Below are positions 26,401 through 35,154 of a DNA stretch of 64,000 nt, piece by piece. How positions within the stretch are numbered: the stretch's first letter is position 1; every line of letters starts with the position of its first letter. A model generated the notes under the pieces. It saw nothing but the letters and a program-made list of their open reading frames with translations. It had not been told where the DNA came from and did not search any database. The DNA lies in assembly GCF_003335585.1 (NCBI RefSeq), contig NZ_QBFD01000009.1:1-64000 (forward strand), given 5' to 3'. Origin of the DNA: Sulfitobacter sp. DFL-14. Lineage in GTDB: Bacteria; Pseudomonadota; Alphaproteobacteria; Rhodobacterales; Rhodobacteraceae. Position numbers and translations under genes: made by a program.

Positions 26401-27873
26401 TCACGCCCATGAGGGGACATATCCGGCCCGAGGGCGTTCAGCATCCGCAGGACGGATCAGATCAGCATCCAGAGTTGCGCGAATAACCCGCGACGCCTGC
26501 GCAGCGTTCTGGTCGTCGATGCCAAGCCGCTCCCGAAGTGTCGCGTTCGTCATCTTTTGACCGCCTACGTATTTGAGCGCGGCATGTTGGTAACACGCTC
26601 GCACGGCTTCTTCCGGTGTCATGTCCGCAAATCGGCGTGGTGCAAACAGAACCACGCGCACGGCGTCTCCCTCCATGCGGAAATCCGGTGGGGGCAACTG
26701 GTGCAGCTCAACCGCCGAGATCACCTTGTCGATGCCGGTGCCTTGTTCTTCGCAAAGTTTCATCCGCCGCATCAACGACGCAAGGGCTTCATTTCGGGAA
26801 CGCGGCGGCGAGTCCAAAAACCGGTCGGGGCTAACCAAGGGGGCGCCCGGGTTCGTGATCTCCATTCGATCACTGAACAATTCGATGAGTGGTCCTGCGC
26901 CGGTGATTGTCATGTCTTGGTGGATCAATGCGTTGGCGATCAATTCGCGGATCGCTATCGACGGGTAAAGCGGTCGCTCCTCGCGGAACGCTTTACCAAT
27001 CAGTTCGTTGCGGGGCAGAAGACCGTCGATATAGTCCACCAAACCCTGAAAACCCGCTGCATAGCCGCGCTGGCCATCCTGGCGGTGACTCACGTCATCT
27101 GCACGTCCGGTGCCAGCATAGGCCACGAAACGGACGCCTTTGCGCTCTACAGAGGGGCCGAAATCGGCAAGTTTCTTGGCATACAGGATTGCACCCAGAT
27201 TGGTGATGTTCCAACGGTCGCTTACATCTTTCTGGATCAGGCGATCCGCCAATAGCTTGTCGAAGATCCCCTGCCTGTTATCCGGCAAGGGCTGGCCCGT
27301 AAGATCGAAGTAGTTGGCGTAATTCAGCCGCTCAAGAACGTCGTCGCCGGTTAGGAACTGCGCCGCGATCCCTGTCTCCCAAGCGTAGGGCTGCAACTTG
27401 GCCCAGAGGGAACGCAGGCGTTCCGGATGGTCGGAGAGGCGCGGCGTGGCGCTGCCGATGCGCAAATAGGCTGTGCGGTCAAATTCTACCGGGGCGGTTG
27501 CGGCGGCGGGGATGGTCAGCAGGATCAGGCGCCCCCCATCGTGATCGACTTCTTCGAAACGAAACTCGATGCTTGGCGACAGGTGGTTCGCAATCCACAA
27601 TTCGAGCGGCTGCCCCTTCTCCTTCTTCACCGTCGGCTCAAAAACCGTGCCGACAGCCGCATGATCACCGTCTCGCACCCCCCAGACCACATAGGCGAAG
27701 TGCTGATCGGCAAGCCGTGCGGCATTGGACAAGGCCGAGATCAGCTTGCCGATTAACGGTCCGTCAGCATTGTTTTCCTTGAACTCGATCCAGGTGGTTT
27801 CCGCTGGCTTGGCGCGCAGATCGTCCACCAGCCTGCGAGTGCGTTCCGCACTCATGACAGGGTCAAGGGTCAT
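26401..27873 (-). CDS. AlbA_2 domain / HATPase_c_4-type ATP-binding protein
   Basis: 490 residues from ATG 27873 (a second ATG at 27855 is possible). The N-terminal AlbA_2 (Schlafen-type) domain shows ETTWIEFKEN, ISALSNAAR and YVVWGVRDGDH. The central domain has the GHKL-like pattern IAIRELIANALIHQD, ELFSDRMEITNPG and EEQGTGIDKVI. A winged-helix C-terminus follows. Proteins with this layout are called RNA-binding or ATP-binding transcriptional regulators and occur in many defence islands as sensors or effectors. The gene stands between the truncated and the full copy of the helicase 5' end, suggesting it was inserted into an older helicase locus. Confidence 0.85.
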   Translation of the reverse strand: MTLDPVMSAERTRRLVDDLRAKPAETTWIEFKENNADGPLIGKLISALSNAARLADQHFAYVVWGVRDGDHAAVGTVFEPTVKKEKGQPLELWIANHLSPSIEFRFEEVDHDGGRLILLTIPAAATAPVEFDRTAYLRIGSATPRLSDHPERLRSLWAKLQPYAWETGIAAQFLTGDDVLERLNYANYFDLTGQPLPDNRQGIFDKLLADRLIQKDVSDRWNITNLGAILYAKKLADFGPSVERKGVRFVAYAGTGRADDVSHRQDGQRGYAAGFQGLVDYIDGLLPRNELIGKAFREERPLYPSIAIRELIANALIHQDMTITGAGPLIELFSDRMEITNPGAPLVSPDRFLDSPPRSRNEALASLMRRMKLCEEQGTGIDKVISAVELHQLPPPDFRMEGDAVRVVLFAPRRFADMTPEEAVRACYQHAALKYVGGQKMTNATLRERLGIDDQNAAQASRVIRATLDADLIRPADAERPRAGYVPSWA

Positions 27874-28019
27874 GATGTTTTCACTTTCTGACCCATCTCG
27901 CCCGACCGGCGCTTTTCATAGGCGCGTTCCTGCATTGCGCGCATGCCAAGCTCGTGCGACTTGGTCGAGCTGCCGTTGGTAGCGTATTTGACGGAGACGG
28001 AGGGAACACCTTTGGTCAT
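27870..28019 (-). pseudogene. Truncated copy of the helicase N-terminus
   Basis: A 49-codon frame starting at ATG 28019, overlapping the stop of the 138-residue gene by four bases (ATGA). Its residues 4-36 (VPSVSVKYATNGSSTKSHEL onward) match residues 4-36 of the full helicase at 26225 with few changes, and the DNA is also clearly alike. After the YEKR point the similarity ends and the frame stops at TGA, whose last bases overlap the AlbA_2 start. It is the remnant of a helicase gene that once followed the small nuclease-like gene directly. Confidence 0.8.
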
Positions 28020-28432
28020 TGCGAAATCCTGTACTCGTTCAAATAGCTGATGGCCCAAGCAGGCGGGCTTGGCCAACTGCGAAAGCCCTTCTGATGCCAG
28101 GTGACGCTGTCGGCGCCGATCTTGTCATTCGCTTCCATGAAGCCGACCAGAGCATCGTGATCATAGATATAGAGATCGTGGCCATGAAGAAAGGCGATGT
28201 GAATGCCCTTGCCCGCGTATTTCCGGTCGATGACAAGCCGCCCCTTGAGCTGAACCTTCAGAAAGGTTTCGCCGTCGATATGCACGGCGATGAAATCCGC
28301 GCCCTGCCAGTCATCGGTCAGGCGGATGCTGTTGAAGCCGTAATCGGCCAGCCGCCCGGCAACCTTCTGGAAGTTGTAGTTCTCTTTCTGCCGCGAGTTG
28401 AGATCGGCATAGGCGACGCGCTGCAGCTTCAT
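28016..28432 (-). CDS. Possible small PD-(D/E)xK-type nuclease
   Basis: 138 residues; ATG 28432 overlaps the methyltransferase stop by four bases. The segment DDWQGADFIAVHIDGETFLKVQLKGR resembles the core D...(Q/E)xK arrangement of restriction-endonuclease-fold proteins, with D in GADF and QLKGR on the next strand. No database check was possible, so the nuclease assignment is inference. Position between a DNA methyltransferase and a helicase supports a restriction role. Confidence 0.62.
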   Translation of the reverse strand: MKLQRVAYADLNSRQKENYNFQKVAGRLADYGFNSIRLTDDWQGADFIAVHIDGETFLKVQLKGRLVIDRKYAGKGIHIAFLHGHDLYIYDHDALVGFMEANDKIGADSVTWHQKGFRSWPSPPAWAISYLNEYRISQ

Positions 28433-31152
28433 GCGCTCACCTTGGTCGTCATCTTCGTGTACATCTCGAACAGTTTTTCCAGCCGTTCGGTGTCGTTGCG
28501 GAAGCGGCGGCCGATGTAGATGCGTTCCAGAACCTCGTCGTTGTGGTCATGGGCGGCGCGCAGGTTGGCGGGCATTTTGTCGGGGTCGTAGAGGTCGGCG
28601 ATGGTGGCGGGGAAATGCGCCTCGCGCGCCAGAAGGATGCCTTCCGCCGCCGCTGTCAGGTCGGCGCGGTTCTTTTCGGTCAGTTTGGGGACGGGGAAGG
28701 TGTTCCAGCCCATGGTGTTGGAGTAGCGATAGCGAGTTTCCAGCTTCCCGCAGACCGTGGCGATCCAGACCAGATGCAGGCGCGAGGCGATCAGGGCCAT
28801 GTTCCAGAGCGGGGCGTCGTATAGTGCTAGAGCAAGATTGGATACGCGCACGTCACTGGGCATCAAGCCACACGGCAGGTATTCTCGACGCTCTGAGGAG
28901 ACGCTTGGAACGACGATGGAATTTATTTCTCCGATAATTGTTCGCTCGAACTTGTATGGCGTCAGCAAGCCCGCTTTACCGCGCTCACTCCCGCCCTGTC
29001 GATAGATCCGAATGCGCTCCAAGCGTTCCGCGATTGGAGGTATTGAGAATGCAAGTTCTGCTTGGTGGTCTTCAATCCAAAGACAATATCTTTTCTGCCC
29101 ATTGATGAACTCGCTCGATCCTACAATTGGCTTCACGAGAGGAGATGCCTGAGGGAAACCTTCCAAGAGATCATTCGCCTCGTCAGGCGACAGTAACAGG
29201 TTTCCCTGATCCCGCGGTATGTTGCCGCCGAACATTGTCGCTATCTCTGCAATTGGTTCAGAGGCACGTTCAACAATGATATTGGCCCCTTCGGTGAGGT
29301 AAGCATTGATGGCTTCGACCGACTTCATGAAGTCGGCCCCATAAATAGCTTTGGACCTTTCACCAACAGCGGCAACCCCAACGATCACACAGGTGACTTG
29401 CGCATTCTTGCTCGCATTATTGCCCCAGAGAAAGTTCTGATGTCCGAAGAAGATTTCTTGGCCGTTCTGAAAAATCCATGGCCAGATCAACGGAACTTGG
29501 ACGCCTTGGCAAATCGAATTTGTAGAAACAAACGCGAAACACCCGCCATACTTGATGAAATCCGATGCCTTCCAGAACCAACCCGCAATGTAGTCAATTG
29601 CGCGTACTTTTTTGTTTCCTGGTAGGAGCGCGTTCAGATCGTCCTTTTGCTCCTTGGTCTGATATTTGTCGCCGACATAAGGGGGGTTGCCGCAAACATA
29701 CGTCTCGCCCCCTTCATTCGCGAAGTCGATCTGCGCCTGATCCAGCGGCGACATGAACAGGTCATCGGCCTGAAACTTGACCCCCGTGCCCGTGGGTGGG
29801 CAGACAGACAGCCAATCCAGCCGCAGGGCGTTGCCGCAGGTGATCCAGTTCTGCGCATCCAGCGGCAGGAACTCGGCCAGCGCCTCTTTCTGGCCGCGAT
29901 AAGTTACGTCGCATTGGTATTCCGCGATGATCAGCGCCAGCCGCGCGATCTCGGCCGAGAAATCCCGCAGCTCGATCCCGCGATAGTTGGTCAGGGGAAT
30001 GTCGGTGCGCCGCTGCGGCTCGCCCCGCCGTTTGTTGATCTCATACTCAAGGCTGCGCATTTCCTTGTAGGCGATGACAAGGAAGTTGCCGGACCCGCAG
30101 GCGGGATCGAAGACGCGGATCTTGGCCATGCGCGCGCGCAGATTGGCCAGCTTGCGCGCGTTGTCGCCCGCCGCCTCCAGTTCCGTGCGCAGATCATCAA
30201 GGAAGAGCGGGTTCAGCACCTTCAGGATATTCGGCACAGAGGTGTAGTGCATGCCGAGGACCGAGCGTTCCTCTTCATCCGCGACGGCCTGGATCATCGA
30301 CCCGAAAATGTCGGGGTTGATCTGCGTCCAGTCGAGGCTGCCGATATGGGACAGGTAGCGCTGCGCGATCTTGGAAAAGCGCGGGGCTTCGGTGCTGCCC
30401 GAGAAGAGGCCACCGTTCACATAGGGAAAGGTGTCGGCCCAGCGGGGCAGCTTGGCCTCGGCCCGTTTGGGGATGGGGGTATTCATCGCGCGGAAGATTT
30501 CGCCGATGACTTCGTGCGTGTTCGATCCGTCGCGGTTCGCCATCTGGTCGATGGTGGCGGTGAACAGGTTGTCGCTGACGAAGATGTCGGTGTCTTCGGC
30601 GAAAAAGCAGAAGATCAGCCGCGCCATGAAATGGTTCATGTCGTGGCGTTTTTCGGCGCTGCCCCAGTCGGGGTTGTCCTTGATCAGTTCGACATAGAGC
30701 CGGTTGAGGCGGCTGGTGGCGCGGATGTCAAACGCACTTTCGCGGATCTGCTTGACGGTAGAGATGCCGGCGAGCGGCAGGAAGAAGCCGAAGTGATCGG
30801 GGAAAACGGTGTAGCGGCAGGCGATGGTCTCGCCGGTGGTGATGTCCTCGGCCTCGAGGTCGATGCCGTCAGTGGCGAGGATGAACTTCGCCTTGGCGCG
30901 GGTGGTCGCGGGGCTGTCGCGAAGGGCGGTCAGGGTCGCCGCGATGTCGCCCGGGGCGCAGGTCGCAAGGTGGATGTTGTTGGTCTGCAGGACGCCGCCG
31001 AGGTCGGATTTGTTCGACGCGCCGGTGCGCAGCCGCTTGATGGTCGTGTCCTTGTTGCCGAAGGCCATGAGGAAAGCATAGGGGAACTCGGCCGCGTCGA
31101 AGGGCTGATCGGCAAGTTCGGAAACGGCTTGTTCGATTTCAACGGCGTTCAT
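28429..31152 (-). CDS. MmeI-like class I DNA N6-adenine methyltransferase
   Basis: 907 residues from ATG 31152, which overlaps the VapC stop by four bases; an upstream start would sit inside vapC. The N-terminal region (EFPYAFLMAFGNKDTTIKRL, then GVLQTNNIHLATC) matches the MmeI_N type. The methylase core has motif I DPACGSGNFL near residue 355 and motif IV CGNPPYVGDK near 490. A target recognition domain follows in the C-terminal 350 residues. True MmeI enzymes carry their own nuclease at the N-terminus; I do not see a clear catalytic PD-(D/E)xK there, so cutting is probably done by the neighbouring proteins. It should mark self DNA for the island. Confidence 0.88.
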   Translation of the reverse strand: MNAVEIEQAVSELADQPFDAAEFPYAFLMAFGNKDTTIKRLRTGASNKSDLGGVLQTNNIHLATCAPGDIAATLTALRDSPATTRAKAKFILATDGIDLEAEDITTGETIACRYTVFPDHFGFFLPLAGISTVKQIRESAFDIRATSRLNRLYVELIKDNPDWGSAEKRHDMNHFMARLIFCFFAEDTDIFVSDNLFTATIDQMANRDGSNTHEVIGEIFRAMNTPIPKRAEAKLPRWADTFPYVNGGLFSGSTEAPRFSKIAQRYLSHIGSLDWTQINPDIFGSMIQAVADEEERSVLGMHYTSVPNILKVLNPLFLDDLRTELEAAGDNARKLANLRARMAKIRVFDPACGSGNFLVIAYKEMRSLEYEINKRRGEPQRRTDIPLTNYRGIELRDFSAEIARLALIIAEYQCDVTYRGQKEALAEFLPLDAQNWITCGNALRLDWLSVCPPTGTGVKFQADDLFMSPLDQAQIDFANEGGETYVCGNPPYVGDKYQTKEQKDDLNALLPGNKKVRAIDYIAGWFWKASDFIKYGGCFAFVSTNSICQGVQVPLIWPWIFQNGQEIFFGHQNFLWGNNASKNAQVTCVIVGVAAVGERSKAIYGADFMKSVEAINAYLTEGANIIVERASEPIAEIATMFGGNIPRDQGNLLLSPDEANDLLEGFPQASPLVKPIVGSSEFINGQKRYCLWIEDHQAELAFSIPPIAERLERIRIYRQGGSERGKAGLLTPYKFERTIIGEINSIVVPSVSSERREYLPCGLMPSDVRVSNLALALYDAPLWNMALIASRLHLVWIATVCGKLETRYRYSNTMGWNTFPVPKLTEKNRADLTAAAEGILLAREAHFPATIADLYDPDKMPANLRAAHDHNDEVLERIYIGRRFRNDTERLEKLFEMYTKMTTKVSA

Positions 31153-31571
31153 GCGGCTGTCCAGGGGTTGATCAGGTCGATCTCGCAACCCTCGAAGTCA
31201 GGCGTATTGCGCGTGGCGACGGTGGCGCCGCAGGCGTGCGCAATGGACGCGATCTGGCAATTGGCCTGGGCGATCGGTCGCCCGGCGGACCGTCGTGCGG
31301 CGGCGATGGTGGCGTAGGACTTCGCGGCGTTGCTGTCGAAGGGCAGAATGCGCCCGGCCAAATCCTCGCGCAGGATGCGGTCCACAGCGTCAACCAGCGC
31401 GGCGCGGCGTTTGCCGTTCCCCATGATCGCGAGGCCGTAGCGCAGCTCTGCCTCCGATATCGAGGTCAGGTAGACGTTTAGCCCGTCCTGAGCGGACAGC
31501 CAGTGTTCGACCTTGGGCTCCGGGGCCGGGCGCAACAGCTCCGAGATGACATTGGTATCAAGGATGATCAT
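31149..31571 (-). CDS. vapC: VapC-type PIN toxin
   Basis: 140 residues. PIN-domain acidic residues are visible in IILDTNVISEL (D5), SEAELRYG (E41 region), and near the C-terminus in TRNTPDFEG. The ILDTNVISELLRPAP start is typical of the FitB/VapC group of ribonucleases, which cleave tRNA or rRNA when freed from the antitoxin. It starts three bases after the antitoxin stop and its own stop overlaps the methyltransferase start, so the pair is coupled to the restriction-like island and may stabilise it. Confidence 0.9.
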   Translation of the reverse strand: MIILDTNVISELLRPAPEPKVEHWLSAQDGLNVYLTSISEAELRYGLAIMGNGKRRAALVDAVDRILREDLAGRILPFDSNAAKSYATIAAARRSAGRPIAQANCQIASIAHACGATVATRNTPDFEGCEIDLINPWTAA

Positions 31572-31574
31572 GCG

Positions 31575-31823
31575 TCAGGCCCGGTCGAATGCGGGCGGCT
31601 CACGCATGGCTTCACGCTGCGGAAGGTCGAGATCTACGCCGCCCAGAGGCGCGACCCGCGCACGGATCGCCGCGGCAAGATCGTGGGAGGGCTTCGCTTC
31701 GCCGACGACATGGCGCAAGATTTCGCGCGCCTCCTCTTCCATTGAACGGCCATGTTCGGCCGCGCGAATGCGAAGGCGGCGCTTCACGTCATCGTCAAGG
31801 TTCCGGATGGTAATGCTTGCCAT
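31575..31823 (-). CDS. vapB: FitA/VapB-type ribbon-helix-helix antitoxin
   Basis: 82 residues. The RHH DNA-binding N-terminus is SITIRNLDDDVKRRLRIRAA followed by HGRSMEEEAREIL, typical of FitA-like antitoxins; the C-terminal tail should wrap the PIN toxin. AGGAGG precedes the ATG at 31823. It is expected to repress its own promoter together with VapC; a palindrome lies just upstream. Confidence 0.9.
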   Translation of the reverse strand: MASITIRNLDDDVKRRLRIRAAEHGRSMEEEAREILRHVVGEAKPSHDLAAAIRARVAPLGGVDLDLPQREAMREPPAFDRA

Positions 31824-31849
31824 GATATCCTCCTGAGAGGAGTGTAATC

Positions 31850-31866
31850 ATCGCAATCAATGCGAT
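31850..31866. promoter_or_regulatory. Palindrome upstream of vapB, candidate operator
   Basis: ATCGCA-ATCAA-TGCGAT is a perfect 6-base inverted repeat with a 5-base spacer, 27 bases before the vapB start codon on the minus strand. FitA and VapB proteins bind such repeats to autoregulate. Not tested here. Confidence 0.5.
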
Positions 31867-31949
31867 CAAGCGCAAACGCGCTCATGTTGGGACAAGACGG
31901 GAGAGATCACCGTCCGAAAGTGCTCAATGCGCACGCTTCCAAACATCCC

Positions 31950-32960
31950 TCAGCTGGTCACTTCTGATTTTTCAATACCAGGCACCCACACCTGTTCGAC
32001 CCCACGTCTCCCGTCCTTCCGACCAAGCTGCACCACGACATCGATGCTGGAGGCGGCATAGCGCCTTACCTCCTCAAAACTCATATTGATGCCGACGGAC
32101 ATGACCATGAGGGCTAGGCGGTCGAGCGCCTTCTGCGCGGTATCGGCGTGAATTGTGGTGAATGAGCCTGAATGGCCGGTGTTGATCGCGTCGAGGAAGG
32201 TCTTGCACTCATCGCCGCGCAGCTCACCAAGAATGATCCGGTCAGGACGCATGCGCAAAGAGGTCTCCAGCAACTTGGCCGCGGTGCGCTCACTTGAGGG
32301 GACACGGTCAGCCTTGAGCATCGCGCGATTGGGCTGCGGTGGAAAGAGCTCGAATGCGTCCTCGATGGTCACGATACGCTCCGTCTCGGTCACCAGCCCA
32401 AGAAGCGCCCGGGCAAAAGTCGTTTTGCCCGTGGACGTCCCGCCGCTGATCATGATGTTCAACCGCTCATCGATGCAGAGTTTCATGGCGGCTCGAATAT
32501 CCCCCGCTTGGGTCAGCGCGATCACCCGTTCGGCTTTTTCCTGTCGTTCGGCGTCCAGGTCCACCAGTGCACCGTGCAACAGACCGATGTCGCCCAAGGT
32601 GAGTTGGTCTTCACTGTAGCGGCGCAAGGTGATCGACGGCCCGCCATCCACTACCGGTGGATAGACGACCTGTGCCCGGATCGGCTTGCCATTCATCTCA
32701 ATCTTGCCGGAGACGAGCGGCTTTTTCTCGCTGATCTGTCCGTGGGTGGCGCTGGCAATGGATGTTGCAAGGTCCCGAGCTTGGGAAGGGGAGAAAAACA
32801 CACCTTCGAGGCCGACCATATGCTCAGCCCCCCGGGTTTCCACCCAGACCTTTCCATCGGGATTGACGGCTATTTCGACCACGCATAGATCGGCGAGCGG
32901 TGCAGCCAGGGGTTTTAGATAGGTCGAAAGAAAACTGGCTTTTTCTGCCGCCGGGTTCAT
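31950..32960 (-). CDS. virB11: VirB11 traffic ATPase
   Basis: 336 residues from ATG 32960 (overlapping virB10 stop as TGATG); a TTG three bases earlier is also in frame. Walker A GGTSTGKTTFARALL near residue 170, the Asp box in VTIEDAFELF, Walker B RIILGELRG, and the histidine box GHSGSFTTIHA identify VirB11. It is a hexameric cytosolic ATPase that powers pilus assembly and DNA transfer with VirB4 and VirD4. It is the last gene of the virB operon. Confidence 0.95.
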   Translation of the reverse strand: MNPAAEKASFLSTYLKPLAAPLADLCVVEIAVNPDGKVWVETRGAEHMVGLEGVFFSPSQARDLATSIASATHGQISEKKPLVSGKIEMNGKPIRAQVVYPPVVDGGPSITLRRYSEDQLTLGDIGLLHGALVDLDAERQEKAERVIALTQAGDIRAAMKLCIDERLNIMISGGTSTGKTTFARALLGLVTETERIVTIEDAFELFPPQPNRAMLKADRVPSSERTAAKLLETSLRMRPDRIILGELRGDECKTFLDAINTGHSGSFTTIHADTAQKALDRLALMVMSVGINMSFEEVRRYAASSIDVVVQLGRKDGRRGVEQVWVPGIEKSEVTS

Positions 32961-34417
32961 CAATAGAACTCGAGATCACGGTCGACGATCACACTGATCG
33001 CAGAACCTGGCTGGACCGAGATAACCGGAGGCAGGGTGGCATATTCGCCGATCACCGCATTGGTGGCCTGCGAAAAACTGCCCGCGACATCCTCGGCAAT
33101 TTCTGATCCGGTCTCGGAGCTGGCCTCGGATGCGGCGATTGCCGGTCCTGCGCCGATGATCGAGAGCAATGCGGCTGTGCCAAAGCGCAGCCCAAAGCGG
33201 GAGTTCACGGAGCCCGTCACGCCCGAGCGGCCCTGATCGTCCGCGCCAAATGCGGCGAGCTGAACCGATTGCCCCTCGGGTGTGACGAGGCGTGACCAGC
33301 CAACCAGAATGCGGGCCTGACCCAAAGAGACATTCGAATTGTAGGTCCCGAAGAGGCGGGAGCCTTCGGGAATGAGAACGCGAGACTGATCGAAACTCCA
33401 GACCGGGTAGTTCACGATGGCGGTAATCTGTCCGGGCAATGTGGATTCGATGGCGGTTTCCAGTGACGCTTGAATGAGCGTGCCCTGCAGCACCGTATTG
33501 AAAGGATTGGCGATAACCTCCGCTGTCGCGACTTGAACGGGCTGGGCACCGTCCAACACGAAGGCGCGCGCCGCTGCATCTCCGACCGCAGGTCCCCTCT
33601 CAGGGTCAGATGCCGGACTGCCCGTCTGGCCGCCCGCATCAAAGATCACCCCTTCGGACCGGATTTGTGTGTTGCGCAGCGCCGCCGCCTCGGCACGCCG
33701 ACGGTCCAGTTCAGCCCGTCGCGCGGCTTCCTCGGCAGCGAGCTGATCCCGCTCGGTTTGCGCGCGTAGAGCGTCACTCATACCGCCATCGATCTGCTGT
33801 TGCAGGGCGTCGTTCTGGCGCTGCAGTCCGAGCATTTGCTCCATCAACTGCTCCATCCGGCCATCGGCAACACGCGCGCGTGCGGCAACCTCATCAGCGA
33901 GACGCTTTTGCGCTTCAAGATCGGCTTCTGCCAACCGGGTGTCCATCTCGCTTTGCATCTGGGCGATGAGCGCCGTGTTCTGTTCCTGGACCGAGCGCAG
34001 CGCTTCGGCCAGCTCGGCGGAATTGTCGGGGGCAGGGGCCTCGGCCAGTCTTGACAACTGGGCTTGTAGGGCGACCACGTCGCTCGCAAGCTTGGCGTTC
34101 TGTTCCTCGAGGGCTTGGCGCTGCGCCGCGAGTTCATCCTCGATTGGTCCGGGATCGAACCTCGGCTCCGATCTTTGTTCGGTCGGTTCAGTGTCGGCTG
34201 TCATGCGGCCAAACCCGTCACCGTCGACCTGATCCTGAAAGTCGTCGGCTTTCGATGTTTCAACGGCAGAAGTGATGCCGCTGCCTTGCACAAGCGGGTA
34301 GGCAATGATGGCGGTCCCTGCCAGAAGCAATGCACCCAAACCAAGCCTGAGCCCGAGAGATGCGCGCCGCTTGGGTGCGAAGCTGTATTCCTTTCCCCCT
34401 GTTTTCTCGTCGCTCAT
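32960..34417 (-). CDS. virB10: VirB10 core-complex protein
   Basis: 485 residues. A cytosolic N-terminus, one membrane helix (residues about 18-42), a long Gln/Glu/Ala-rich coiled coil (about 80-230), and the C-terminal TrbI/VirB10 domain with FNTVLQGTLIQASLETAI, PGQITAIV and VLIPEGSRLFGTYN. It spans the periplasm from inner to outer membrane. It starts three bases after the virB9 stop. Confidence 0.94.
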   Translation of the reverse strand: MSDEKTGGKEYSFAPKRRASLGLRLGLGALLLAGTAIIAYPLVQGSGITSAVETSKADDFQDQVDGDGFGRMTADTEPTEQRSEPRFDPGPIEDELAAQRQALEEQNAKLASDVVALQAQLSRLAEAPAPDNSAELAEALRSVQEQNTALIAQMQSEMDTRLAEADLEAQKRLADEVAARARVADGRMEQLMEQMLGLQRQNDALQQQIDGGMSDALRAQTERDQLAAEEAARRAELDRRRAEAAALRNTQIRSEGVIFDAGGQTGSPASDPERGPAVGDAAARAFVLDGAQPVQVATAEVIANPFNTVLQGTLIQASLETAIESTLPGQITAIVNYPVWSFDQSRVLIPEGSRLFGTYNSNVSLGQARILVGWSRLVTPEGQSVQLAAFGADDQGRSGVTGSVNSRFGLRFGTAALLSIIGAGPAIAASEASSETGSEIAEDVAGSFSQATNAVIGEYATLPPVISVQPGSAISVIVDRDLEFY

Positions 34418-34419
34418 GA

Positions 34420-35151
34420 TCAGAACTCCCGTCCACGCAGGGCGGCCACGGCAGCAGCCTCGGTCGTGAACCCACCAGTTTCACGGGTAATGCAGATATG
34501 ATCGTCGCCCATGCGGATCGTGTAGGCGTCCCGCACGCCGGTGACCCGCACGACCGCACCTTGCGTCTGGCTGTTCTGGGTGATCTCGTAGCCTTGGGCG
34601 TTCAAGCCGAAGATCGAGGGCCGCACGCCGGGCCGGAATTCAAAGAAGGTCGAGCGCCCATCATTCCAGACCCTCACCGGGCGGATCGCACCACTGCCCG
34701 CGAACTGATAGCCGGTATCTCGGCCTCCAGCCGCAAGCTGGCGCCCGGCGGGTCGCTCGTCGGGAAAGTTTACGACGACCCGGAAAGACTGTGTCCGCGA
34801 GCGTCCCTCTGTCAGATAGAAGGCGACAGCGCGGCGGTTGGTAAAGATCGTCAGGTTTGTCGCGGCCCGTGCCTCGACAGGCTTGATCGAGATCGTATTG
34901 CGGTTTGACAGAACCTCCACTTCATAGGACGCGGAGTCACCGATCAGGACTTGATTGATCCGTTCGCCGGGACCGAGTTCGATTGACGTGTTTACTCGAA
35001 GGTGGGTGTCGATCCGGATCACATCCGTAGGGTTGAAGGTCACGTGGCGAACGCGGGTGTCCTGACCCATGGTGACCGGTGCGCGCTCGGCCAAGGCGGG
35101 CGTTCCGAGCAACCCGCCGACCGTTGCGATGGCAATTATAAAGTTTTTCAT
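34420..35151 (-). CDS. virB9: VirB9 core-complex protein
   Basis: 243 residues with a signal peptide (MKNFIIAIATVGGLLGTPALA). The CagX/VirB9 pattern is seen as the N-terminal strand RVRHVTFNPTDVIRI, LTIFTNRRAVAFYL, and C-terminal VWNDGRSTFFEF. The protein forms the outer-membrane part of the channel with VirB7 and VirB10. Spacing to virB8 is three bases. Confidence 0.94.
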   Translation of the reverse strand: MKNFIIAIATVGGLLGTPALAERAPVTMGQDTRVRHVTFNPTDVIRIDTHLRVNTSIELGPGERINQVLIGDSASYEVEVLSNRNTISIKPVEARAATNLTIFTNRRAVAFYLTEGRSRTQSFRVVVNFPDERPAGRQLAAGGRDTGYQFAGSGAIRPVRVWNDGRSTFFEFRPGVRPSIFGLNAQGYEITQNSQTQGAVVRVTGVRDAYTIRMGDDHICITRETGGFTTEAAAVAALRGREF

Positions 35152-35154
35152 GAA

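Noticed and set aside
29647..31317. 556-codon plus-strand frame opposite the MmeI-like methyltransferase
   Set aside because: Antisense to a recognised enzyme with intact motifs; no motif of its own.
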